From Stramenopiles sp. TOSAG23-6 (Eukaryota; Sar), in assembly GCA_900128565.1 (NCBI GenBank), contig LT635983.1, positions 1 to 26,858 of the forward strand: a DNA stretch of 26,858 nucleotides, in the 5' to 3' direction. Positions within the stretch are counted from its first letter, which is position 1. Each line of letters starts with the position of its first letter. A program made the translations under genes and the position numbers. Below the pieces are notes generated by a model. It saw only the letters and a list, made by a program, of their open reading frames with translations. It made no database searches and had not been told where the DNA came from. Shown here piece after piece: positions 17,303-26,858 of this stretch.

Positions 17303-20300
17303 TCATTCGGATTGGACTTTACAACAATGTGCGCTATATTTTTTAGGTATTTCCATGTCCATGTTCAATTTACCTTCATCACAAACTGTGATGCCACTTG
17401 CTACACCTTTGCAGCCTCGTATATTTTGACTGACCATCTCTACAAGTACTCCATTTGCGCCTACAATTGAATCAGTCCATCCACAGGGACACACATTCCT
17501 CCCTTCTAGGAAGAGTTGTACCATGTGTTCATGAGAACAAATTCGATGACCAATTGCTATACATTCTGCATTTGCCTCAGAATATGTAAAATTACCGCGA
17601 ACAGTTTCAATGTGTAAACCAGTAATATTGTCAAATTGTTTAGATAAATTTACAATTTTAGAAATTTCAATAGATTTCAGATCGTCTACCTTTTCTTTCA
17701 TGGATTTCATACCCGTTCTATATGCCCAAGTTTTAAGATCTGCATTAGCCGATAGGATGCGTGTAGAATTCATTTGATTTTCCTGCAGCAGTAACATTTC
17801 CAATGTCTTATTTCGTTTTACGCTTGCTTTCATTTCCTCAGCAGCTCTTGCATTTTCCATGGAAGCTTGTTTTGCTGCATTAGATATGAACATTTGATGT
17901 CCACTTCGACGCGATTTGAGCCTCATTTCATCATTTTCGGATAATCCAATTTCTGTATCATATATATTCTGTTTAAAGGCTTCAATCTGTCTCAGTAAAC
18001 TTTTCATTTTGTCAAAGTAATATTCAAGTACCTTTGAATCTAATATTGTTTCTGGAGTTTCACCCCCCTGAACAAGTATCCCTTCTCTCTCAAATCTTTT
18101 GACTTTCTGCTTTTCTTTGTCGCTTTTGATTTTTTGTCTTTTGAATCTCATGAGACTTGCTGTGGGGAAAAAATTCGTTTGGTTTTTAAAACTGTCTGAA
18201 TTGATATTTAATGTAATTTTGGAAAAGGTATTTGATTTTCTTATACTTGAAACATGCTTGTTCAATTCTTTGTGTAATAATTCATGATACTTAAAACCAT
18301 TTCTTTCAAAATAAAAATCCATTTTTTGTCCAATAGATAAAAGCATGTCTTTAAATTTATCCTCTACATCCTTTGATTTCTTATACGCTTCTCTTAATGA
18401 AATGAGCGTTTCTTGATTTATCGTTGATATTTCTTTCCATTTATTGACTTCCATAATTTGAAAATCTTCCAATAAACTTACAGCTTTTATTGCAGTATCA
18501 ATAGTATCAACTACATTATTTTTTTTCTTTTGGTTCAAGTTTACTGTCAATAATTGACCAAACAAACTTCTGGCTCGTTCTGCGCTTACTTTCATTGCAA
18601 TTATCCTAGTTTGAAAGTCAGCATCTATACGACGTATTATCTCCATAATTCTTTCATATGATTTTATTGTTATACGATTCATTTGATTTTTTTGAACATT
18701 GTAATCAAATAACACGGTCATTTTGAGCTGCTTTTTTAAGAGCACATCCTTTTCGTGCGCAGACATCATGCTATTTATTGTATGAAATAATTTGGTATCT
18801 GTGAAAGTTTCATTTACAACCACAAAATTATGCTTTATCTGCTCTGAAAAATCTTTTAGAATTTTGAACTTTTCCATTCTTGTTGTTGTTGTATTGGTAT
18901 ACAGCTGATTCAAACGCAAGTCATCATTCCATATTATAGTGTTTTGTATTAGAGAGTCAAGTTCCGACAGCAATGTTTCTTTGTAATATTTGAACTTTTT
19001 AGATACTTGGGAACGACGAAGTGCGAAAGCAGCTATTTCTACTATTCGAGATAGTTTGTCAAATTTTACCTTCAAATTGGAAAGGTTTTGCGTACAATTT
19101 GTAAACTTATTTTCACTTTCTTTTACACGAGCTATAGCAACATTCATACTTACCTTTGCAAATTTTAAATTTGAAGCATTCGAAGATTTTTTTTCTTCAT
19201 CTCTTACAATATTTTTTAATATCTCTTTATCAGCTTTTAATTGATCTGATACATCATGAACTTCTTTTTCCGCTTGAAGTATAGCCTGTCTTATCTTAAC
19301 CCTTTTATCGTAAGTTTCGATGTATTTATGATTTAACACTTTTGTCGCTGCAGAAAATTTATTTGCTATTTCTTCAATTCGATCATGAAGAATTATTTTG
19401 TGTGACTTCTCTGCTTTAATAGCGTTAAATGACTGATGTTGAAGTTCTGTAATTAAATTTTGTTTCAATAGATAAATTTCAGATATGGCATTTGCAAGAT
19501 CTTCATTAAATAAATTATAAATGCGAATTCCAGAATTTTGGAATGAATTCTCCATGAGCAATAAACTATGCGTTTGATTGACCATGTTCATGTGATACTT
19601 TTTATAAAACTTTACTTGTTTTTCGTGTTTTTTCATACGATTTTCAATTTCGTCATTAAGATTATCTGTTAATGTAGACATTGTTTTTAATAATTGAATG
19701 TGTAAATTTGGCAAAGACTCAACATTATTTGCCCATTCATTAATGTCTGCTTCCAATATGGGAAATGATTCATACAAATAATCTACCAACTTTCTTTCCT
19801 CACCAATATTTTCGAATGCATCATCAACAGCATTCTTAATCAATGTGTGCAACGCCTGAGCACTGGTATAAACAGAAAGTGTACCTGTATGTTTGCTTGA
19901 CTGTTTATTTCGTGCACTTGATTGTAATCTCGACAGCACTTTTCGAAAGCGAAACTTTTCAGATTTTCCTGTTTCAGATGTAGACATTTTTTTCATTTCA
20001 TTATTTAAGACATTAGAAACATGTTCATCGTGCTTCATAGTCTGTGATATTTGATTAAAAAAATTCTTTTCATCACGAGCAAAGTTTAATAATTGCTGAA
20101 TAGAATCGTATGTTCCAGATCGAACATTTTTATCATATACTTCCCACTTTTTTGATCGATTTATAGCTTCATATAAGTCACTAGAAAACTTTACAACTTT
20201 TTTCTTTAAATTGATGAGATTATCTAGAATAGGAATATCCATGTCAGTAATCACCCTTTCAATATCAGTAGTTCGAGTAAATATGTCTTTGACTTTTACA

Positions 20301-21772
20301 CCACCTCCAATAAACAGATTTTTCATGATTTCCGTAAACTCTCGAGTACAATTAAATAAAGACAATTTTGTCTTTTCTTTGCGAAGCTGTGCGTTCAGAT
20401 ATATCGATGACCATTTATTCTTAATATTTTGAATACGATGCATAGCTCGATCAATAAGTCCTACGGATTCAGAGATTACTCTTAAAATATGACTTTGCTG
20501 TGGAGTTTTTCCTTGCATTTCTTCATTCGAAATTTCATTACTAACCATTTTTTTATATTTTTTCAGGGTTTCTTTAATCTCAGCAAATGTAGAGTTTTCT
20601 GAGATGTGTAGCTGATCCAATGACGTTGATTTTGATCGTGTGGTTTGCAAAGTGTGATTATCTGTAAAGTTGTTTGTGATATTTTTATGGGTTTCTACTA
20701 TTTTAGTATTAAATGCAAAAAACATTTTGTTATTATGAGCGAATGGAAATTTCTCCAAATTTTCTTGAATAGTTTCCCTGAGAGGAGATGAAACATTCTC
20801 TGGATCTATATTCTCATTACTTCTATCCTCATGAAGCTTCTCATTACTCCTATCCTCATGAAGCTTCTCATTACTCCTATCTTCATGAAGCTTGCCTATT
20901 TCAATCTGAACTTTCTTAATTTTATCGTTAATGCCACTAAGAAAATCGTCACCCTTTTCAATAAACGACGTTATATTCCTATTTAAATAATCCATTTTCG
21001 TTTGAAGTTCACTTGGATTATCAAGCAAGATAATATTTGGTTTTGGAGCAAATACATCAATTGGTTTTACATTATTTACCTCGTCTTTCAACTTCAAATA
21101 TTTCGTGATATTTGCCGAAGTTGCCTTTAACTGACTCGCTTGACACTGAAAAAGCGATGAAACGTTTCTATTTTCTATGTGACGGTTTTCTAAAGAAAAT
21201 GTAGTATTATTCAACAATCCAGCAGTTCTAGTAAGTGTTTCGTCAAATGTTTTGGTCACTTTCTCAATTTCAGCTGCTCGCGTGATAGATTTGTTATAAT
21301 ATTCGATCATTTCACCTACTTTGATGACTTCTTTAAACTTTTCAAGCAAAGTAAAATCTTTTTCATCCTTATGTAGATTTTGACTACTACTCAATGATAT
21401 AATGCGTTTCCCAGAGAAAATATTTGACTTTATTTGTCCAATGCTATCCACTACATTCTGAATAATATCAATTGCACTTTGAAGAGACTTTACTCTTTGA
21501 GTCACGGCGTCAATTTCATATTTCTTTATTTTACCAGGATTTCCCCCATGTGGGTATTTGATTTCATGAGTAGTAATACCATCCACCAAAACACTATCAC
21601 CATTCACTAGACTGCGTTCACATTGGGATAATTCTAACGCTCTATTGAGTCCACTCAACGTATTCGTAGCCGCAAGACTTATATGATTCGACCAATCTGT
21701 TCTGAGATTTGTTAATTTCCGTTCAACTTCTATTTTACGCTGTTCTATATATCGGCCACTTGGAATGTTTTG
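17303..21772 (-). CDS. Giant coiled-coil, probably extracellular protein with Cys-rich Link/lectin-like C-terminus; 5' end missing
   Basis: An open frame of about 1,490 codons with no ATG start near its 5' end. It runs back through TTG AGT GGA (21658) to a TAA at 21784-21782, just inside the right repeat arm, so the true N-terminus is missing. Most of the product is predicted long helical coiled coil rich in Lys, Glu, Asn and Ser, with over 20 N-glycosylation sequons (NNTTF, NVSS, NFTDN, NLSK and others), which suggests a secretory route. No transmembrane segment is seen. The last 90 residues change character: EANAECIAIGHRICSHEHMV, CPCGWTD, GCKG, VCDEG and a final HCCKVQSE, with eight cysteines, resembling Link or C-type-lectin-like modules (EA...C...G..., C..GW..D). 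A 27-base unit is repeated three times (20813-20893). It may be a surface or matrix protein; I do not recognise the family. Confidence 0.75.
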   Translation of the reverse strand, partial: QNIPSGRYIEQRKIEVERKLTNLRTDWSNHISLAATNTLSGLNRALELSQCERSLVNGDSVLVDGITTHEIKYPHGGNPGKIKKYEIDAVTQRVKSLQSAIDIIQNVVDSIGQIKSNIFSGKRIISLSSSQNLHKDEKDFTLLEKFKEVIKVGEMIEYYNKSITRAAEIEKVTKTFDETLTRTAGLLNNTTFSLENRHIENRNVSSLFQCQASQLKATSANITKYLKLKDEVNNVKPIDVFAPKPNIILLDNPSELQTKMDYLNRNITSFIEKGDDFLSGINDKIKKVQIEIGKLHEDRSNEKLHEDRSNEKLHEDRSNENIDPENVSSPLRETIQENLEKFPFAHNNKMFFAFNTKIVETHKNITNNFTDNHTLQTTRSKSTSLDQLHISENSTFAEIKETLKKYKKMVSNEISNEEMQGKTPQQSHILRVISESVGLIDRAMHRIQNIKNKWSSIYLNAQLRKEKTKLSLFNCTREFTEIMKNLFIGGGVKVKDIFTRTTDIERVITDMDIPILDNLINLKKKVVKFSSDLYEAINRSKKWEVYDKNVRSGTYDSIQQLLNFARDEKNFFNQISQTMKHDEHVSNVLNNEMKKMSTSETGKSEKFRFRKVLSRLQSSARNKQSSKHTGTLSVYTSAQALHTLIKNAVDDAFENIGEERKLVDYLYESFPILEADINEWANNVESLPNLHIQLLKTMSTLTDNLNDEIENRMKKHEKQVKFYKKYHMNMVNQTHSLLLMENSFQNSGIRIYNLFNEDLANAISEIYLLKQNLITELQHQSFNAIKAEKSHKIILHDRIEEIANKFSAATKVLNHKYIETYDKRVKIRQAILQAEKEVHDVSDQLKADKEILKNIVRDEEKKSSNASNLKFAKVSMNVAIARVKESENKFTNCTQNLSNLKVKFDKLSRIVEIAAFALRRSQVSKKFKYYKETLLSELDSLIQNTIIWNDDLRLNQLYTNTTTTRMEKFKILKDFSEQIKHNFVVVNETFTDTKLFHTINSMMSAHEKDVLLKKQLKMTVLFDYNVQKNQMNRITIKSYERIMEIIRRIDADFQTRIIAMKVSAERARSLFGQLLTVNLNQKKKNNVVDTIDTAIKAVSLLEDFQIMEVNKWKEISTINQETLISLREAYKKSKDVEDKFKDMLLSIGQKMDFYFERNGFKYHELLHKELNKHVSSIRKSNTFSKITLNINSDSFKNQTNFFPTASLMRFKRQKIKSDKEKQKVKRFEREGILVQGGETPETILDSKVLEYYFDKMKSLLRQIEAFKQNIYDTEIGLSENDEMRLKSRRSGHQMFISNAAKQASMENARAAEEMKASVKRNKTLEMLLLQENQMNSTRILSANADLKTWAYRTGMKSMKEKVDDLKSIEISKIVNLSKQFDNITGLHIETVRGNFTYSEANAECIAIGHRICSHEHMVQLFLEGRNVCPCGWTDSIVGANGVLVEMVSQNIRGCKGVASGITVCDEGKLNMDMEIPKKYSAHCCKVQSE
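20813..20893 (-). repeat. Three tandem 27-base units (KLHEDRSNE)
   Basis: Three in-frame copies, nearly identical (one or two base differences), each encoding KLHEDRSNE within the coiled-coil protein. The near identity implies recent expansion. Confidence 0.92.
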
Positions 21773-21838
21773 AATAAATTGTTAGGTTAAAACTTTGTTA
21801 TAAAAAAAAATAATTTGAGATTGATGATGAAAACGTAC
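21773..21838 (-). other. Truncated introner-like intron at the repeat junction
   Basis: The first 66 bases of importin intron 3 (GTACGTTTTC to AATTTATT). The normal 3' part is replaced by CAAAACATTCCAAGTGG, which leads straight into the open coiled-coil frame. TTCAAAAC is weakly like the TTCACAATAC end of the other introns, so the coiled-coil gene may itself have carried a related intron here. Confidence 0.75.
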
Positions 21839-24800
21839 CGTAGTACCACGATGTAAGAACAGTTTTGCAACCGCAGTGATTGCATTGTCCGATGCACATG
21901 CATTGTCACCCTCTCGAGCATTTGGGGCAGTCACAACAGCGACAAGTCTAGAAGATGCCTCGGTAGCTTGTGCAGGTGTAAATGCAGAACCTCCACGTTC
22001 TGCGCAAACACCTAAACCATAAACAGCTGATTGGCGTAATTCTGGATCAGGACTATTAGCACCATTCAACATATAAGGGACTACAGATGGAACTAAAACA
22101 GCAGCCCCAGGCATGCAATATTCAATAATATCATCAGCAATGCAAAGAGCCGCAGTAGCTAATCCAGAACGAATTGAATCGCTAGCAACTGTCGAGGCAT
22201 CAGTAGCAAAAAACGTGTCCGTAGAATTGTGATCTATCATATGAAGCATTGCCATAAGTAATTGTCCAAAATGTTGACTAAATGCATTAAAAATCTTCCC
22301 CTTCATCAACTTAGCTAACGCACCGATTACATCAATTGTAGTATTAAGTAAATCACCCTCTAATTCTTCTTCCTCTTCTAACTGTATAAATGCAACATCA
22401 TCAGCTTCAGCATCACCCATTCGCAAAGCACGACATGCATTGATTCGTCGTTTTATACTTGCAATACAATTAGTTGAAATTACTTCAAATATCATGAGTA
22501 TTACTGCATCTGTGAGAAACAATTGTACTCCATTTTCATTGGCAGCATGTTGTAACATTTCATCAAGGCTCTCATGGAGACAAACAATTAATTCGACTTC
22601 TTGTTCAACCTTTAATTGGTTCACTATAGCATTCACAGCAACTATAAACAATTGTTGAGGACCATTTGACGTTTTTGTCGAAGGATTTTCCAAAAGGGAT
22701 AAAAGAAGTTTTGGTAAAGACATCGCTGCAGCGACGCGAACATGTCCAGAGAATTGAAACGACACCAAAGGCAGCAAGACACCAACAGTTTTTTCAACCC
22801 ATGGAGCATATAACCCACCCATTGCCATCGCATATTCATACAACATATTACAAGCTAATGACTTTTCTTGAATTGCAGCAGTGTTAATACCTATTCTCTG
22901 TTTACCTGCCCCACGAACAATAACTTCCATAATCTCGCGACCTTCAAATAGTTCTTTATCAAGTTCTTCTGTACTGTCTTGGTGAACTAATACATCTTTA
23001 TCTGCATTGGCAGCAGCATTTAGCAAAGACGGTAAAACAAGAGGTAAATACGGTACAAATTGTGATCCCATCGTCTTTCCTATACGACAACATGTTTGTG
23101 CTATATACGATGCCTGAGGGTCATCAGGAGCAATACCATGTTGAAGAGTTGCGAGTAAAATATCCATCACCTCTTTTGCATCAATGGCAAATGTATCGTG
23201 AAAAGAAATGTAAAAAAAAATGGAGATTTTGTTAAGTACAAAATTTCGTATGAAAAAAAAATAAATTTGAAATAAACGACGAAAACGTACACACTTCAGC
23301 ACCAACACAGGATCCCAAAATACCAACGCATTCCATAGCCTTGCCGCGCAGTAATCTTTGCTCTTTTCCCGTAGCTCCTTTAAGTACAAATTTCATTAGG
23401 GGCATAAATGTACTATAAAAGTGACCAAAATCTTCACCAAGTACCTGGGCAATGCTTGCAACCGCCGTGATTGCATATTGTTGAGCTGCAATACAAGAGC
23501 TCATACGGAGTAAATCATGTAAGGCGCTAAGTACTCGAGGTGCCACAGATGAAATAATTTGTACTGCTCCGACAGGTAATGCTTGTTGAGCAGTGCAAAA
23601 TACACATAATGTATATGCAGCTTCAGCTTGTACTCGAGAAGTGGATTCTTTTATATCCAAAACTTTTGCCAATATTGATAAAACGCGTTTACCATGCACA
23701 ACTTGAAAACTTTCTCCAGGTTTTGGACCACCCATAGCAATCTGTGCCTTTAGTTGTTGATTTGCCACACGTCCGTGGCCAGTGTTGTCCACTTCTGTTC
23801 CAGTGAAATATTCACAAAAAATACCAATCAAGTATGCAATTGCAAAACGAACGCGCTCTCCAGGAGAACCTTCAGGTTGGGATTGCTCAAGAAGAGGCAA
23901 TAAAACATCAAATATTGAACTAATTGAGGACCACATTGGCGATGCACAGCATACTGCAAGTCCCATAGTCCCTGCCCATTTTTCTTGCCATCTATTACTA
24001 TTCAACATTGAAGAAATATGAGGCATTAACCTAGGAACAACTGCGGCACCACCGAGATTTTCGGATAATCGTTCAAGAGCACTTCCAGCAACCCAGGCCT
24101 CATTATCGGTTTCTGCACAACCAAATGGTGACCGGTCAATAGAAGAACCCCATTCCTCGTCATCGTCTTCACTTACACGACAGAGCATTTTTAAACCAGA
24201 AAAAATTATTTCGTCAATTAAGCTCAAACCAGAAATTCCTTTGGCACCATTCGAATCTAAACGACGAAGTATTGTGAAAAATATTTTTTTTTTTTTTTTG
24301 TTAGTAAAAAAAATCGTTAGGTACAAAATTTTCTATGAAAAAAAAAATAAATTCGAAATTGAAATGATGGAAACGTACAACTGTTGAACTGCATTCCGTA
24401 CAAAATGCAACTAACATCTCTAATGCAGATGACCTTGTAGCTGCTTCGAAATGGTCTGGATCAGGATGATTTAGTATAGAAAGCATTGAGTTGCACAGAG
24501 GGAGGGAGATTGTTGGAAGTCTAAAAAAAGCTGGCGCATTTTCACATGTGTCTGCCAGGGACTCCAACGCACTTGTTGCCACTTGCTCTTCTCCAGCAAC
24601 AAGGGTAAACTGTATCGCACTCAATAAAGCAGGAAACATTTGTTGAAGTGGTACCCATTGTTCCTTTTCCAATGCAAGTATCAATGAAGCAAATGTTTGA
24701 ACAGTGTAGCTACGAACTTTAGCATCCGGATCACTCAGCCTTGCCCCCAGCATTGAACAAAATTTTTCATAATGAGGTAATATTGCTGCACTTTCACAAG

Positions 24801-25239
24801 ATAGTGCTAATGCACTACATAGATTTATAGCACTACGTCTGGCACCGATAGATTCTGAACATGTCATGTTAAGCACTCGAGGAATAAGCTCTGGCCAACC
24901 CTCAAGTGCAAAAGATGCAACAGCTGCAATGGCGTGGCTTAACTTGGTTTGAATATGCTCAGTAGCCTCTGATTCCATTGCAACCAATAGGGCATTTTTC
25001 GTGAAAGCACGTGCGCCATCATCTAACGATATCCATGCCTTTTTTACCATTTGGCGCACAAGAACAGAACAAAAAGCGCGAGCTTGTGGTGATGGACACT
25101 GAAGTCCAAGCAAAAGCTGCTGAAGCACTTCTGTTGAGTTCGTAGAGACAGAATTAAAATATTGCTTCTCTGCTTGACCACGCGTAACATTATCTGGGCT
25201 ACATAAACCTGTAAGAAGAGTCTGAAAAGTTGGGTCCAT
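21839..25239 (-). CDS. Second copy of importin-5, exons 1-3 only (truncated)
   Basis: Exons 25239-24379, 24269-23291 and 23193-21839 are identical to the left copy. The fourth exon (about 114 codons, the C-terminal HEAT repeats) is absent. Instead the third intron breaks and the coiled-coil frame follows on the same strand. If the arrangement is real, this copy would give a truncated importin or a read-through fusion to the coiled-coil protein. If it is an artefact, there is only one importin gene. Confidence 0.85.
23194..23290 (-). other. Introner-like intron 2, right copy
   Basis: Mirror of 3569-3665, identical. Confidence 0.8.
24270..24378 (-). other. Introner-like intron 1, right copy
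   Basis: Mirror of 2481-2589, identical including its A15 homopolymer. Confidence 0.8.
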
Positions 25240-25568
25240 CCTAAATATTTTCCCGGATCTACAAATGATAAGAGAAGAAGCTCGTTCAGGAGATACCTAA
25301 TCCTTCGGAATTAGATTGTTTGATGGTCAAGTATTCAATTTTTTCGCTGGCTCTTATAGGGTACCGGGTACGTATCGCAGAAATTCAGCGCGTCTTTGAC
25401 AATTGACTTGAGTTCTTTACTTCTTCCTACTTTTTACTACAGGTAATATTGTAGCTAGCCACTTGATTACGGACACTTTCCTAGAGAACTGTGTTAGACA
25501 TTTGATTACATAGCACTGTATCAAGTAAGGCACATTATTGCTATATTTCTTTTCTTTCATTGTAGAAA
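25240..25568. promoter_or_regulatory. Divergent intergenic region, right copy
   Basis: Mirror of 1291-1619: 329 bases between the importin copy and the helicase copy, with the same TATAAGAG box (25351-25358) and GTACCCGGTA element (25362-25371), both on the minus strand. Confidence 0.55.
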
Positions 25569-26792
25569 ATGACCAATGCTACGAAAAGGAAGTATTCGTC
25601 TGAGACTGGTTCAGGTTCGTCTAAAAAATGTCGCCTCGCGGACTTAAAACAAAAGGGTTTTGTGAATTATAGTTCCACGGGTTGTTTGCAACAAAGAAAA
25701 GGTGGTGGTACCATCGAACTTCCTGCTATCGATTGGTCAAAACGAACCTTGACTGACTTTCGCCGGGATTTTTATACAGAACATAGTAAAGTTGCTAAAC
25801 TCAGTGAGTCTGAGGTCACTTCTCTCCGAGCAAAAATGAATCTCACAGTAACAGAGCACGGCTCTCCGTTTCCAAATAGCAAAGCTTGGGTGAGTGGTTG
25901 TGTACCTGCCCCGGTAAAGGGATTTAAACGTAGTTCATTACCTCGTGTATATGTCGAGAAATTATTGAGCCTTGGGTATAAAGCACCGACGTCAATTCAA
26001 AGTCAGTCTTGGCCAGTTACTCTACAAGGCAAAAATGTAGTAGGTTTAGCTCAGACTGGATCTGGTAAGACAGCCGCATTTCTATTGCCAGCAATGATAC
26101 ATGTCCAGGCACAAATGAAAGTCAAATCATCAAAACAAGGAGACACTGGGCCCATAGCTTTGATCTTAGTTCCTACTAGAGAATTAGCCGTGCAAATTAA
26201 AGAAGAAGCGATGAAGTTGACACCAAAAAAATATGTTCACTCTTTGCGGTCTTGTCTATTATATGGTGGTGCAAATAAAGCACCTCAGATTCGAAGTATG
26301 CAACGTGGTGCAGAGGTAAGTGTTATAGATTTTGAATTTCATTTTTATGTTTTTTATTTTTTTTATTTTTTTTTATTTTTTTTATTTCTTTAGGTATAAA
26401 ATGGGTGCAAAAACATTTTCAATTTCGAATTTGTCATTTGTCACTCTGCGACTGAAAATATAATAATTTTGTAAAATCTATGAGGAAATTTGAACACACT
26501 TTGACGAGCGTATGTCTGATTATAGTTTGGGATGCAAAACCATGTCAGTGTTGGTATCCCTAAGATGACGTCATTTTCTACTTCTGAGATTCAAAATTTT
26601 ATTATTTTTTTTTCACCACATTCCGTACTATTATTATTCTTCTTTCTTTGAAATCATCTCATTATCTACTTTTTCGAAAATAGTACAAATACTCACATGT
26701 TTTGTTATTTTACATATTTTCTACCAACTTAGATAGTTATAGCTACACCTGGAAGACTTTTAGACCTTATGAATAGAAACATTTTTAACCTT
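25569..26792 (+). CDS. DEAD-box RNA helicase, DDX5/DBP2-like, 3'-truncated by the contig end (right copy)
   Basis: Identical to the left copy. Exons are 25569-26315 and 26733-26792, giving 269 codons up to INFNL, where a GTATGT donor at 26793 opens intron 2. Motifs Q, I (AQTGSGKT), Ia (PTRELA), GG and Ib (TPGR) are present. The DEAD motif and the second RecA domain are outside the window. Both copies stop at the same base, which argues that they are one assembled sequence used twice, or a very recent duplication. Confidence 0.9.
26316..26732 (+). other. Intron 1 of the helicase gene, right copy (417 bases, GT-AG)
   Basis: Donor GTAAGTG at 26316, acceptor CCAACTTAG at 26724-26732. A second, pyrimidine-richer acceptor (TTTCTTTAG, ending 26393) is followed directly by GTATAA. 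Using it as a final acceptor would put a TAA stop one codon later. Confidence 0.85.
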
Positions 26793-26803
26793 GTATGTTG
26801 TCC

Positions 26804-26858
26804 ACTTTACTTTACTTTACTTTACTTTACTTTACTTTACTTTACTTTACTTTACTTT
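26804..26858. repeat. (ACTTT)11 microsatellite at the contig end
   Basis: Mirror of 1-55, with the same copy number, in intron 2 of the helicase gene. Confidence 0.9.

Larger units (their letters stand above)
21773..26858 (-). repeat. Right arm of the 5,086-base inverted repeat
   Basis: Exact mirror of 1-5086. The inner edge falls in importin intron 3, after CCTAACAATTTATT. Beyond it comes the 5'-less coiled-coil frame on the same strand. The outer edge stops at the same microsatellite base as the left arm. Confidence 0.95.

Noticed and set aside
26395-26732. C/D-box snoRNA in the helicase intron
   Set aside because: There are several CTGA strings but no convincing TGATGA C box paired with a terminal stem.
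1-26858. Polinton, virus or linear plasmid with terminal inverted repeats
   Set aside because: All genes are ordinary cellular ones, and I see no capsid, polymerase, integrase or protease. The repeat ends are inside host genes.
1-26858. tRNA, rRNA or CRISPR features
   Set aside because: None recognised on either strand by eye; a covariance-model scan was not possible here.

Overview
This is nuclear DNA of an AT-rich, gene-dense unicellular eukaryote. The evidence is spliceosomal-type introns, an importin-beta, a DEAD-box helicase with an interrupted reading frame, an ARF-like GTPase, a Tctex-type dynein light chain, an exocyst-like protein, and PH and C2 domains. Introns are few, intergenic gaps are 37 to 340 bases, and genes lie on both strands. 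The dynein light chain suggests a cell with cytoplasmic or flagellar dynein. I cannot place the lineage; the standard genetic code is used throughout. Nothing looks bacterial or viral.

Layout. The window is bounded by a 5,086-base inverted repeat (1-5086 and 21773-26858) around about 16.7 kb of unique sequence. Each arm holds the 5' part of a DDX5/DBP2-like helicase gene, cut in its second intron inside an (AAAGT)11 microsatellite, and, divergently, the first three exons of an importin-5/Kap121 gene. Only the left arm continues into the last importin exon. The unique part then carries a MKRN2OS-like gene (-), an ARF-like GTPase fused to four EF-hands and an acidic tail (+), a Tctex1/DYNLT light chain (+), a 1,627-residue PH/C2/Sec6-like protein (-), a BMT5-like rRNA methyltransferase (+) and the 3' part of a giant coiled-coil, probably secreted protein with a Cys-rich C-terminal domain (-). 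That last frame runs open almost to the right arm, with no ATG start.

The most unusual feature is a family of short introns (89-109 bases) shared by unrelated genes. Three sit in the importin gene and one in the PH/C2/Sec6 gene. They are recognisably the same sequence: a GTACGTTT start, a T-tract, a small internal palindrome, CCTAAC, and a CACAATAC-like end. Removing them restores exact frames of 1,179 and 1,627 codons, yet none ends in AG. They look like introners (intron-generating elements) with non-canonical 3' ends. The right arm of the inverted repeat breaks inside one of them.

The genes do not form one pathway. Themes are nuclear import (importin), RNA and ribosome work (helicase, BMT5-like), and membrane or cytoskeletal traffic (ARF-like GTPase, dynein light chain, PH/C2/Sec6). 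Three head-to-head pairs share 258-338-base intergenic regions that hold TATA-like boxes, a 16-base palindrome and a telo-box-like motif.
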